From contig OX579635.1 in assembly GCA_951230915.1 (NCBI GenBank), positions 5,084,001-5,148,000 of the forward strand: DNA of 64,000 nucleotides, given 5' to 3'. A program made the translations under genes and the position numbers. Below the pieces are notes generated by a model. It was not told the DNA's origin. It made no database searches and was given only the letters and a program-made list of their open reading frames with translations. The DNA comes from Antitrichia curtipendula (Eukaryota; Streptophyta; Bryopsida; Hypnales; Leucodontaceae). This document shows positions 1-10,831 of the stretch, piece by piece. Numbering within the stretch: the first letter of the stretch is position 1; the number at the start of each line of letters is the position of its first letter.

Positions 1-195
1 TAGATACTAAATTTAGCCTTGCAGATGGTGATTTATGTCCTATATTTGAGGATTTCACAAATGAAATTTTTTCTTCCACTTATTAAAGGAATGCATTGCA
101 ATACTATTCATCCATAAATTTATTAAAAATTGACAAAATTAAAGTAATTTAGAGCTTTAAAAGTTCAGAAAAGGATTCTAAATCTACTCCTAGAA

Positions 196-2330
196 AAATA
201 ATGGTGTCAGTACCATTGAGTGTGGTTTGACCTGCCTGTGCACCCTTTTTTATAGAGAACTTTTGGATTGTATCAACAATGTGACTAGGGGACAATCAAT
301 CTCGGAGATCACCGCAACAAACAAAACAAATAAACAAACAACAAACCTAAAGTAAGGTATGGATTAGTGTGCCCTATGTCGTTGTGACAACCAAAAGAAA
401 AAAAAAGTAATTTTTTATTTTTTTAATTCATAACAACTTTGAAATACATATTTTTTACATTGTAGGTTCAAACACCCCAAAACAAAGCATGTGCACCCTT
501 CTTTGTAGAAAGTTTTCAATTGGTATCAACAATGTGACTAGGAGATCCTTGAGATCATTGCAACAAACAAAACAAAACAGCCTAACTTAAGGTATAGACT
601 AATGTGCCTTGTGCCGTTGCCACATCCAAAATAAAAATAATTTTTTAGTTTTTTAATTTGTAAAAACTTTGAAATTCAATATCTTCTATGAACAAAGGAA
701 TGCAATAAGTTTATTGTGGGATGAGAGGTTGCGTTCTTGATAATACAAACAAAAAACTTTATACATGAAAGAAGCCAAGGGCTTTGTTTTGTGGTGTTTG
801 GACATGCAATGCAAAAGTTTTGTTTTTTTCAAAATAAATATTTAATAACTTTCACTCTAACGTAAGATATTGCATTCTTGGTACAAATAAAAAGCTTACA
901 TATAAAGAAATGCAATGGCTTTATTTATGGCCTTCGAACATGCCATGTAAAAGTTATGTTTTTTCAAAATAAAAGATTAAATTTTTTAATTAAAAAAATC
1001 TAAAATTTTCACACTATAGAAAACTTTCTATACGTACCAATCTTTATGTAAGGTAAACCAGCCCATTGTGGTCAGAATTTCGAGTTTGCCCTCATGCCAT
1101 TGCTGAAAATTTCAAAAAATTTCTCACTCAAAGATAAGTGTGAGAAATAGTGAGAGTAATTGAAATTTTATTTTTCAGACAAAGTGTGAATTAGTTATGT
1201 ATTTTTGAAGTGATCTTCCCAATACGGTCTAGAGGCTGCCCCTTAACCAACAAAAAGTGTATCCAATATGCTCATCTTAATCACCTAAAGTGGTCACAAT
1301 AATTTCTAATGTGGAATGCTATGAAAAATCACTTCCTACAGTGATTTACATTGAAAATTTGGATGTTCCTAATGAGGTCACTAATCACTCCATAGGTGTC
1401 AGGTTAGATATTGATTGTGGTCTGAAAAACCATCATAGGGTCATAAGATGTCCACTATAGGTCATCTGACCGTAATGGGCTGGTTTACCTTATGGCCTTC
1501 GGAGTGCAAGGGCTTTGTTTTGTGGCATTTGGACATGCGATGTGAATGTTGTGATTTTTTCAAAATAAAAGATAATTTTAATTTATTTTATAATTCATTC
1601 AAATTTTGAAATTCCATAACTTTCACACCTTAGTTTCAAACGCTACAAAACAAAGTCTGTGCATCCCTCTTTGTAAAGAGCTTTCAACGATACCCAAAAC
1701 ATTGTTGGATGCCTCATGGTTTCTTAAATCTTAGTGTATAAAAAAGAAAACACCTAACTTAAAGTATACTAGTGTGCCATGTGTTGTTGCCACAACCAAA
1801 ATAAAATAAAAAATTATTTTTTTATTTTCTTAATTGATTAAATTTTTTGAAATTCAATAATTTCACATTGTTTGTCCAAATGCCATGAACAAAGTCCGTG
1901 CACCCTTCACGGTTTTTTAGATCTCAACGTATAAAACAAACAAAACAAACAAATTATCTTAAGGTATAGACTATTGTGCCATGCGCCGTTGCCACAACCA
2001 AAAGAAAAGTAAAAATCATTTTCTAACTTAAAAAAAATTTAATTTTTTTTACTTCAATATCTTTTATGTACAAAAGAGTGCAAGGAATTTTTGTGGTGTG
2101 AGCGTTTGCATCCTTGGTATGCCCTTTGCCATTGCCACATTCAAAATTAAAGTAAAAATAATTTTTTAATTTTTTAATTCATAAAAACTTTGAAATTCAA
2201 TAACTTTCACACCTTAGTGTGAGAGGTTGCATTTTCAATACAAATAGAATGCTTTATAAACAAAGTAGTGCAAAGGCTTTATTTCGTGGTGTTTAAATAT
2301 GTTATGATTTTCCAAAATTAAAAAAAAAAA
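196..2330. repeat. Degenerate ~250-bp repeat units, dispersed family
   Basis: The phrase GTGCACCCTT recurs at 237 and 490, a spacing of 253 bp. A similar phrase recurs at 1651 and 1899, a spacing of 248 bp. Each is followed by an AAACAAA-rich stretch and then a version of GTGCCGTTGCCACAACC. The same units occur in inverse orientation at about 27480-28700 and again at the right edge of the window. They look like old fragments of a middle-repetitive element. No coding capacity is seen. Confidence 0.6.
1049..1490. mobile_element. MITE, 442 bp, TIR AGGTAAACCAGCCCA
   Basis: The left end reads TAAGGTAAACCAGCCCATTG and the right end is its near-perfect reverse complement (TGGGCTGGTTTACCTTA, ending about 1492). 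The inverted repeats are about 28 bp with one or two mismatches. TATG lies immediately outside on both sides, a possible 4-bp target duplication. There is no open frame. A diverged copy in opposite orientation lies at 42755-43215. It is probably a non-autonomous DNA transposon; the superfamily is not assigned. Confidence 0.75.
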
Positions 2331-2730
2331 TAATTCAATTTTTTAATTTAACTTTCACAATGTAGGTCCAAACAATGTTGTTTTAGGCAATTTAATGCCC
2401 AATTCCCTCAAAAAAAAAATGGGCAGCTTCAAGCCTATAGAATTAAAAGAAGATAAATGTGTTAAAAAATGTCATGTTGTAATGATGGTCATACACACTG
2501 TTGCCACAATGTTTCCAAAACCTCATTTCAATCATTGTGTAGAGCCAACCCATATAAAAATTTCATACAAAAAAATTTCACACTCAAAATTGGCCTCCTT
2601 CAATTCAAACCCCCAAAATGAAGGACCCAGAAAACTCAAAACCTTTTTGATAGAAAGGCCACATAACCATTTGTCCGAAAACAACCAAAAAACAACAACA
2701 CGGGTTCCAAACGTCCATCGAAGCTCTTGC

Positions 2731-2738
2731 TAGGGTTT
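2731..2738 (-). promoter_or_regulatory. Telo-box upstream of RPE
   Basis: TAGGGTTT (AAACCCTA on the other strand) lies 277 bp upstream of the RPE start codon. Telo-boxes are known in plant promoters of translation and housekeeping genes. Three other genes in this window carry the same octamer upstream. Confidence 0.5.
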
Positions 2739-3014
2739 GGACTTTGGAGTTGCCTCGCACGTGAGCTCGAGCGTCATTTGATCAAGGCAGTGGAAACTCT
2801 GTGTCCAGGTTATTATTTTTTTCCTCTGTTCCTACCTCGATGCTTTGGATCGGACAATTCATGTCCGGAATTCCGTCTCTTCGACATCGCTGTTCTCGTT
2901 TCTTGCCAGGTCTCGCGTTTCTGCATTTCGAAGAGTTGCGGGGAGGTTTTGTAGTCTGACTTTGCGGATTTGCCTTTGAGGAATTCGATTTTGAGATTGT
3001 AGAGGACAGAAAGA

Positions 3015-5450
3015 ATGGGTGAGAATGTGGAGATGAAGCTTCCCGGGGCCAAGATTGCGCCCTCCATGCTCTCCTCCGACTTCGCCAATTTGGCTTCGGA
3101 GGCCAAGTTCATCCAGGAATGCGGCGCTGACTGGCTTCACATGGATATCATGGTACGTGTTGATCTCTCTCTCTCCGGGGTAATGTAAAATCGGAGAATT
3201 GGAGCTGAATTTTCAAAGTTTTACATCTATTCTATGTAAATTAATTCCCGGCTTGTTTTGCTCACAATTAATTTCAGCAAGGATATGGTCAAATTATGTC
3301 CGGAGAATGTCAAGCAACCTCAGGCTCTCCCCAATTGGGGAACTTAGATGCGGGTCTAGTGTGGTCTAGTACAATTCTTCACAGTTTTTAAGTTAATGTT
3401 GAGCTTGTTTAACAATTGTTGAAAACTATTGTTGAATCATGCTGGAGCAGGATTGGATTCTGAGATGTAGTTCTTGGATCTAATCTAGGGTTTGCTCGGA
3501 TTGATGCATCATTAGGCGAATTTAAGGTACCGACACCTAAAAGCGACTGTTAAGCAATTGAGCATGGTTCCTATTATTTGAACGATTTCAATTTAAATGT
3601 TCTTGTTAACAATTGAACAGCGTGTATTATTACGATATGAATAAGTTTTGAATCTTCAAAGTCCGACTTATATTTTTACCAGAACTTGACGTGAGGCTCT
3701 GCTGTTCAGATGGTGTACATTCCCGTAATCAATATCTACATCGTAAGTAGGATTTAGTAGGGGTAGCTTTTGGGTGTTCCTACCTAAAGTGCGTCATAAT
3801 GCCACTCATATCTCTGTGTGGAATGCCTGTGCAGGATGGGTAAGGAAACAGAGCCAGATTCTAGGCTGCTGATGCTATTGACAAACCAGTTCAAGTTATT
3901 GGTATTTTGCGCATAGAATAAGTTTTTATTATCCGTCGCCTGTTTATTTTTATTGTTTTTGGCATTTAAATGTAAATTTTTAACTCTTTATCATTTTCAT
4001 CTATTGGGTCTCTCTGTTGATGTGCAGGCATTATGTTCCCAATTTGACTATTGGTGCTCCAGTCATAAAATCTTTGAGAAAACATACAAAGTGAGTAACA
4101 TAGGATGTGTGCTGCTTTCATTTTGGTTCCGACTGGTCATGTTACTGCTGTCGAGCTATCATGGCAACTGTACATTTTCTTATGTCCAGTTTATTTCCCA
4201 TTTTCATGCAGAATGTTTATGGACTGCCATTTGATGGTGACCAATCCAATGGACTACGTGGATGAATTTGTCAAGGCCGGCGCTTCAGGCTTCACTTTCC
4301 ATGTTGAGGTTGCAAAAGGTTGGTGTTGCAACCACGTCTTGAATCTTGACAAGGATTCAAAAAGTTACAAAGCTTGAATTTGAAATTAGATGGACTTTTT
4401 GCTTACTTTGTTGCATGCTTGAAGCTATCTTCTGATTATACTTGCTCCATTATTTAATCCATTCTTCTTTCGGACTTGGTTCATGTGGCGCAGATAATTG
4501 GCAGGAACTAGTGCACAAAATCAAGGCTGGTGGTATGCGTGCAGGAGTCGCATTGAGACCGGGAACTCCAATTGAAGAAGTTTTTCCTTTGGTATGCGAG
4601 TATAGTATTAACTATTTCAAAAGTGCTTGTTTTGTTTGTGAGTTTCTGTATTAGACAATCATTGTCTTGGAAAGCTCCGAGGTGTGAGACTTTGGTGTAT
4701 CTCCTAACTTTGCTTTCCTGGTGTTACCCCACGTTCTGAAGAATGTTCATGAAATGCAGGTAGAGAGTGAAGAACCCGTGGATATGGTGCTTGTCATGAC
4801 AGTTGAGCCTGGCTTTGGGGGCCAAAGTTTTATGCCTGAGACAATGCCGAAGGTGCTGTGACCTCTTCCATGAATGACCTCTACTGACACTTGTGCCATT
4901 GTGTCATAGTACAAGGTTGTACCTCTTTTTAGCTTGTTGATAACCATAATTAGCAGTTTGCAAGGGCTTTCTAGAATTGCAATTTATTGAAGAAAGCCAG
5001 TTCACTTACAACAGCGACTTTCTGGTTTTCTGAACAGGTGAATGCTTTGCGACGGAAGTTTCCTCACCTTGATATTGAGGTAATTCGCAAAATGCACCAG
5101 AGATGTGGATACTCTCGATGTTCTTTCACACAATCAAAATTACTTTCAATGTTTGGGTTAGAAATTTTCAACAGAAGTCTAGATGGTAGCGACATCTTTG
5201 AAGCACCATGTGAGGAGTATTTGTATGAGCATTTCTGACTTGGCCTTTACGTATGCTGCGATCTTTCTTTCAGGTCGATGGGGGCTTGTCTCCAGCCACC
5301 ATCAAGCAAGCAGCAGATGCAGGAGCCAACTGTATTGTGGCAGGCAGTGCCGTATTTGGGGCCAAGGACCCTGCAGCAGTGATCGCCACTCTTCGGAAAG
5401 GTGTCGACGATGCTCAATCTTCTTTGGAATTCTTGAAAGGCAATAACTAA
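3015..5450 (+). CDS. RPE: Ribulose-phosphate 3-epimerase, cytosolic type
   Basis: Interconverts ribulose 5-phosphate and xylulose 5-phosphate in the pentose phosphate pathway. Inferred exons: 3015-3152, 3835-3839, 4028-4090, 4212-4318, 4494-4591, 4760-4852, 5038-5079 and 5274-5450. These give 240 residues, normal for the family, with GT-AG at every junction and matching phases. The (beta/alpha)8 barrel motifs are present in order: SMLSSDF near residue 17, [16 protein letters not shown] with metal/catalytic His42 and Asp44, DCHLMV with His75, [30 protein letters not shown] and VDGGL with Asp184. There is no transit peptide before [17 protein letters not shown], so a cytosolic form is likely. 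The second exon is only 5 nt (GATGG); without it the frame breaks. The gene converges on PBG1. Confidence 0.95.
3835..3839 (+). other. RPE: 5-nt microexon of RPE (GATGG)
   Basis: Exon 1 ends on the ATG of HMDIM and exon 3 starts G-CAT-TAT. The family requires M-D-G-H between them, so five bases are missing. The sequence TGTGCAG|GATGG|GTAAGG at 3828-3845 supplies exactly these bases, flanked by a good acceptor and donor, giving ATG-GAT-GGG-CAT. Direct joining of exons 1 and 3 would shift the frame. Confidence 0.9.
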
Positions 5451-7057
5451 TGTAGTAGAATACAGATGTAGAATAAAGGTGCTGAAGGAATACGATACGT
5501 TTCCTGAGCTTGTATTCATTAAAGAATATACCACACTGGATAATGTCCTAGCATTCTGGAATGTTAGCTTTACAACGCGAGTGTATCTCAAGTTTGGTTG
5601 TTCAAACTACTTTACTCTTGCTGATTGCCGTAGTTTTCTCATGCCCGTCATCAAAGCTCCTGCTTTCTATTATGGAATGTTGGACACCCTGCCTGCTCTT
5701 CTTTCAATTCACAAATAGCCGTTGATACGTCGGGCTAAGGCAGGAATCCATTCCCGTGTTTTTCAGCTGTTTCGAGTGGTTTCCATCTCTAGAATGGATT
5801 TTTGGTAGGTCTTGTTCTGATTTCGAGACAGGGTTGCAATGTACTGTACTAAAAAATGTATCATTTGGATACCATATGAATGTGTATGAATTGTTGAGAT
5901 TTTTTAAGTATTTTGAAATTTTAAGGAGTAAGGTCCAAACAGCTTACATTATCGGCGATGTGGAACCATGAGTACGGTAGTGCACATACAACATAATCTC
6001 ATTTCTCGTGAGCGTGCGTTAGGATGGTCCTTCCATTGTAAACGAGCGACAGGAAAGGAACCCCATGCAAAATTGTTACCGACATGAGAGCTTGATTTTG
6101 ATTAACCCTGAAGCGCTCCTAAGTTCAATTTCTGGACGAATAATAGATTGAAGCTTCATCCTTATTAGTGCTTGGATGAAAGTACTAGTAGAGATACTTT
6201 GTCAAGTTCTCCTATCTAATGGTTGGATTTGGTGTTACTAGATTAATTTTTTTTTTTTTTTTTTCTAAAATTACAAATTTGGAACCCAAATTGCATTGAC
6301 TCAAAATCAAAGCTTGATTTACAAAAACGAGGTCATAGATTTGAAGAACACAAATCATCATGTGGAGAGAACTTCATTCAAATCCATTCCAACAAATTGC
6401 ACACAAAAAATGATAATATTTTACTCATAATCGAATTTAGATGGAATTTTCCTTTCAAAATTTATAAAAAAAGTACTGGTGATGACACTGGTGAATGTAA
6501 CCATACGGATGGAATCTAAAACTCAAAATCTACAACTTTTATTTGTATATGAATTCCAAAATATTCTTCACAATAGTACTTTATGATGGCTTTTCTCAAA
6601 TCGTGAATTCTGGAGAAGACTCGTGTCAATACCATTGAAAGCGTTGCAAATAAAACCTCAAAGAATGCATTGTACAGTACACGCTTGATCAGCTAGAGCA
6701 GTTTATGCACCAACTCCGGGAATAAAAATGCAGTCACGAAGCCTATTGTCGTGCACTAAACTCTTGTAGTCAAATGAGAGTCAAATGAGAAACAAAAAGA
6801 TCCTTCTCCCTGATCTGAAAACTGCGCTCCGGGCTTATGGATTAAACAATGTTTATAACAACAAAGAGTCAGATATCCAAACATTAGACCCTATTTGTTG
6901 GAGCTAAATGACCACTCCAAACGAGTATAGAGATCTGCTCGATGCCAACATCGAAAATTGTTCCCGCAAGCATGGTAATCTAGTGGCGAGCAATTTGAAC
7001 AACCATGTACAGGAAGAATGACCAAGGTTCTCAAACATAGAGATTATATCTTTATAT
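5451..7057. other. Convergent 3' region between RPE and PBG1
   Basis: The first few hundred bases are presumably the RPE 3' UTR and the last ones the PBG1 3' UTR. No further gene is recognised. A 16-base poly-T starts at about 6249. The stretch 6270-6575 matches 63387-63700 in inverse orientation and is a dispersed repeat. Confidence 0.6.
6270..6575. repeat. Dispersed repeat, inverse copy at 63387-63700
   Basis: By-eye alignment shows shared order of phrases with the right edge of the window in reverse complement: TTGCATTGACTC, GGTCATAGAT, AAATCCATTCCAAC, GATAATATTTT, GGATGGAATCTAA and TGAATTCCAAAATATTC. No terminal repeats or coding capacity are seen, so the element type is unknown. Confidence 0.6.
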
Positions 7058-9101
7058 CTACCAAGAGCCCGTAGCTCCTGCCGTTGGATTCTCAAATGCC
7101 CTCAGACTCCAGTTGGTCTCCAGTGCATATGGCTGCGTTATTTTGACTCCTGACTCAGTCACATTCGCAACCTGCACGCATTTTCCATTAAGTTAAATAA
7201 ATAATAAGTACATGCCAAGCGAACATGACAAAGACGCAAAACAATTATTGTCTTCGAGAATGAGACACAAAACCTGAAATTTGTTGATAGCAGATCGATC
7301 CCGATAGAACAAGACCAGCATGCACTTCTCCAACAGCGCGATGCCTTCTTCCAATGTCAGATCCTCCCTCCACTCATCCCGAAAGATGGGTCGTGCCAGA
7401 TGGTTTCCAAACCCAGTAGCCACATGATCATCCACATAGTGGACACCAATCATTGTAACCTAGCCATCATGAAACCACGTATAACGAAGTTAACTTCCGA
7501 AGCAATTACCGGTAGTCGAATATAATAATGTCAAAATGTATCTCTTGTCATTCAAAAATGTAGGTGTGATCTCTTCTTTCTATGGGTACATAAAGTCTTG
7601 AACTTTGCAGATGATGCATATCCACTCCTATAGATATGGAAGCGGAAACATAGGAGAGGAACGACCAGAACGGACCACTTGGGCGGTTTGACACGCTCAA
7701 TTCGGCGGTTCGGCATGATCACATTTGGACGGTTTGACATACGCAGTGTCTATATCTTCAGTGTCTATCCTTCTATGTTTAAGAATTATCATTTGACATC
7801 ATCAGATAAAGCTTATGAAAAATGAAAATTCTCAAACCTAGAAGTATAGAAAGTGAAGGTTGTAATAAAGATTTCAAATTTTAGAATATACACAAGAGGT
7901 TGCACCTTAGAACATAATTTAGTCCATCGTGGTATATTGCAGTGGTCTTGCTTCTTTAGAGCATCCTTCCCTAAATGTACTCCTACTGTATCTATAATCC
8001 GACAGCGTACTCGCTACAGCCCTTGACACCTAAGTCTCGATTACAAGTTACTGTTCATTCAGGATTCGTCCATACGTAAACCCTAAAATTTCACTGAGGC
8101 CAAGAATTCAAGCAGATTAGGGAAGGCACATGTTATGTTGCAACAAATCTTTAGACATTCACAAAACCAGGTCCAAAGAGAAAGTACAAATCTTACCACA
8201 CCCAAGTACTTCTTGCCGTTCTTCACTCCGCCAAGAACAAGACTATTCCAGAGAGGATCGAACTTGTTGCGTTGTTGATACATGAACCGGTTGAGGAAGT
8301 TGTGAATTTCCGCTGGTCCCAGATTGTTACCATCGTCCCACATGTAGTCCACAGTACTGAGGTTCACAACATCTTGAACCTTAGTTCCAAATACAGCAAT
8401 ATCCAATTGCAGCAGATAGAAACAGCTCGGTCACCAGGCAAAAACCGCACCATGACATATCTTAACTACAAAACCTAAACAATTTCTATCATTTCCCACC
8501 CAAAAAAAACTTACATATATTTCTCTAGCAAACGATTGATTGCTTGAAAATCGCTGATCTCCCCACTGGCACCCAGCACGGTGGTCTTCCCTACCGCTTT
8601 CAAGCGCTCCACACTTTTGTACCTCACAGTTGAACCATACGATCCTACAAAAGAAAAACGACACAAAAGTCAGATTCCACCATCCTAATTTACACTAGAA
8701 ACCCCCTTCCCACCAAATTGCCAAACAAGCAAAGAAACAAAGAGAGACATACCTGCTGTATCGGACGCTAGAAGAATGCCGTCTTTGTATTTGATTCCCA
8801 GCACTGATGTTCCCGTAACATAAGGATACCTATCGACCATCAAACCACACAACAATTAGAAGAGAAAACGTCGTGAACGCGACAAGGTCCAAATGAGAAA
8901 CCGATGAAGCAATCGATCAAGAGGGAAATAGACAGAGAGTACGTACTGCGTGTGCTTGGAAGGGTCGGAGGGCATGAGTGAGAAGCTGCTGTTGTGAGGC
9001 CCCATGATGGGGTGATCCACATAGGTCACCTCCGCTTCCTTGCTGGAAGACGAGGAATGGTAAGGGAACATCCCGGGAGCTTGAAAATTAGAAAAATCCA
9101 T
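7058..9101 (-). CDS. PBG1: 20S proteasome subunit beta type-4 (PSMB4/PBG1 class)
   Basis: A non-catalytic beta subunit of the 20S core (plant PBG, animal PSMB4). Inferred exons (minus strand): 9101-8947, 8829-8753, 8644-8515, 8356-8197, 7459-7274 and 7171-7058. These give 273 residues with consistent GT-AG junctions and phases. The N-terminal propeptide-like part (MDFSNFQAPGMFPYHSSS) is followed by YPYVTGTSVLGIKYKDGILL, then GASGEISDFQ, MWDDGNNLGPAEIHNFL, NPLW-like DPLWNSLVLGG, DDHVATGFGNHLARP and YRDRSAINKFQ. The protein ends NPTAGATGSW, typical of plant PBG. Shares a divergent intergenic region with RPS8. Confidence 0.95.
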
Positions 9102-10016
9102 GGCGAAGACGACTCCTCTAGAGTTTGAAAGGATGTGGGCAAATTGAACCTGGATCGGGCAATCAAGAGCACAACGAAAACACCCGAAGTGTGAAGCTGG
9201 AGCTTGGGTGACGCTCACGGTGGTGACCTAAACTTGGGTTTTGAGGGATCGAACATATCGGGCATTTCAGCGCATTCACAAGAAAGAAGAAAGAAGCTCC
9301 CATAGAGGTTCCCATTTGAGTTCTCAATGGCGTTCTCCATCGTAGCTCGTGATCGTGGCCGTTGCTAGGATCTTGCGGCGAGGGATAGAAGTTGGCATTA
9401 AATTTTTTTTTTTAATTCTGGAGAAAAGCTCCAGTGGCAATGATCTAAAAAAGCAATAAGGTAGGCCTCACCATTATGTATAGGGCAATCTCTAAGGCAG
9501 AAGGGATTGCCTCACGTAATCATCCATCCAGGTATAAAGACAAATCACCAATTAAACAAATTTTACACGTGAAAGAAGATATTATGGGAAATAATTTGTC
9601 CTATTTTTGAACATAAGATTTTTTGATGGGATTACAAACCCTTTTTCAATTGTGTCCCTTTCAAATTTTAGATAGGGATGCAAACGTCAAGATATCCTTC
9701 TAAGTGTAACTTTAATTTTCATGTTATAGATTTGTATGTAATAATTAATGCAATACATTCTATTGTTATAGACTAATGAATTTTTGCAAATTTAGATCTT
9801 TAATCATTTCAAACATTGGTTGAATAAAGCATTATATTGGATAGAAAATATCGCAGTAACACATGTCACATGTCCATAATTCAGTTTTCATCCACTATCT
9901 AGCAATTTCAATTCAATTTTTTTTAAATCAAAATTTTTTGGTAAAAAAATTAATGGTTTGTTTCCATTATTTAGTCATATTATTTTTCTCTTATGCAATC
10001 TAGCACCAAAAAAAGA

Positions 10017-10049
10017 CCCCACCCCACCCCCCACCCCTCCCCCCACCCC
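10017..10049 (-). repeat. C4-6 tract array, G-quadruplex-capable on minus strand
   Basis: Six runs of four to six C separated by single A or T, at 17-20, 22-25, 27-32, 34-37, 39-44 and 46-49 of the 10000s. The minus strand therefore has six G-runs with 1-nt loops, which fits a very stable parallel quadruplex or, on the C strand, an i-motif. It lies about 800 bp upstream of the RPS8 start in otherwise AT-rich DNA. Confidence 0.8.
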
Positions 10050-10309
10050 TTATAACTAAAGTGATGATGGCATTTCTAAGTGAGTGGCACATTTTGGGCC
10101 AAGGAGGATTGACCCTTGTATTGCCCCATCAAAGGGTAAATGTAAAAACTGCCCCCTATATTTTGCCACTTAAATTTTATATTCCTTCATGATATCTAGC
10201 TAATTAGGGACCTCTAAATGCAAATATGAATTTAAATTTTGAAAATTTACCTATTGGGGGCACTACTTTGTGGTGATGTTTGGCATTCACGTACAAAACC
10301 GTTGGTTTG

Positions 10310-10560
10310 TCAAAAACTCTTTACAAAAAGAGTTGGCATGGCGAGAGTAATCCCCATTCTGTTCACCCCCATACGAGGGTGGGGTTGCATGACTGTGCTG
10401 TAGCAAGCTACCGCTGCGAGCGCCTGCCGCAAGGGCTCAACCACAGGATTTCTCGGCCACGGGGCAGGTGTCGTCAAGCGGGTCTCCCCTTACGGGACGG
10501 CATCTCTGCCAGATAATCGCTCGGGGAATTTCACTCAGGATCTTCTAGATCACTGAAGCA
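10310..10560. other. Unexplained GC-rich, hairpin-rich block
   Basis: About 250 bp with clearly higher GC than the surroundings. It contains short self-complementary stretches such as GTAGCAAGCTAC and CCCCCATACGAGGGTGGGG. It ends about 40 bp before the RPS8 TATA box. I could not match it to tRNA, 7SL, RNase P/MRP or U3 signatures. It may be a non-coding RNA, an organelle-derived insertion or simply a GC-rich upstream promoter. Confidence 0.35.
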
Positions 10561-10601
10561 CCCTTTCACCATGACAATGGCAGAGCGTCACTGTTGACTC
10601 C

Positions 10602-10610
10602 TATATAAAT
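10602..10610 (+). promoter_or_regulatory. TATA box of RPS8
   Basis: TATATAAAT lies 222 bp upstream of the RPS8 ATG and 55 bp upstream of a telo-box, a normal arrangement for a plant ribosomal protein promoter. Confidence 0.6.
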
Positions 10611-10664
10611 AGAGCAACTTTGAATCCGACAATCAATATGGTTTAATTGGGTCGCAGCGGCTTG

Positions 10665-10672
10665 AAACCCTA
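10665..10672 (+). promoter_or_regulatory. Telo-box in RPS8 leader/promoter
   Basis: AAACCCTA just downstream of the probable transcription start. This element is known to be frequent in plant ribosomal protein gene promoters and first exons. Confidence 0.65.
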
Positions 10673-10831
10673 GCTCGGGGCTACCGTCCGAAACCTGTTC
10701 CTGGCTCCGGTTCGTCCGACGAAACGGAGGGTCGCCCGGAGAACCAAGGCTCAGTACCCTAAGAAGATGAGCTGCAAGCTCTCTCCTCCTTTTCTCTCGC
10801 TCGGAGATAGCGCCTAGCTCCGGCACCAAGC

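Larger units (their letters stand above)
1..2690. other. AT-rich repeat-filled intergenic region
   Basis: No gene is recognisable. The region consists of degenerate repeat units rich in A/T runs. They share phrases such as GTTGCCACAACCAAAA and CACAAAACAAAG, plus one inverted-repeat element listed separately. The reading frame open at 2395-2733 has low-complexity content and overlaps the start of the RPE promoter, so it is not taken as a gene. Confidence 0.7.
9102..10600. other. Divergent intergenic region PBG1/RPS8
   Basis: Contains the PBG1 upstream region (to about 9400), AT-rich sequence, a C-rich tract at 10017-10049 and a GC-rich block at 10310-10560, the last two listed separately. No protein gene is recognised. 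The frame at 10280-10516 resembles no family I know. Confidence 0.6.

Noticed and set aside
10280..10516. 78-codon frame in the GC-rich block
   Set aside because: No family similarity; the open frame follows from GC content. Described as a structured block instead.
10310..10560. 7SL, RNase P/MRP or U3 RNA gene
   Set aside because: The conserved core motifs and the plant upstream sequence element expected for these genes were not found.
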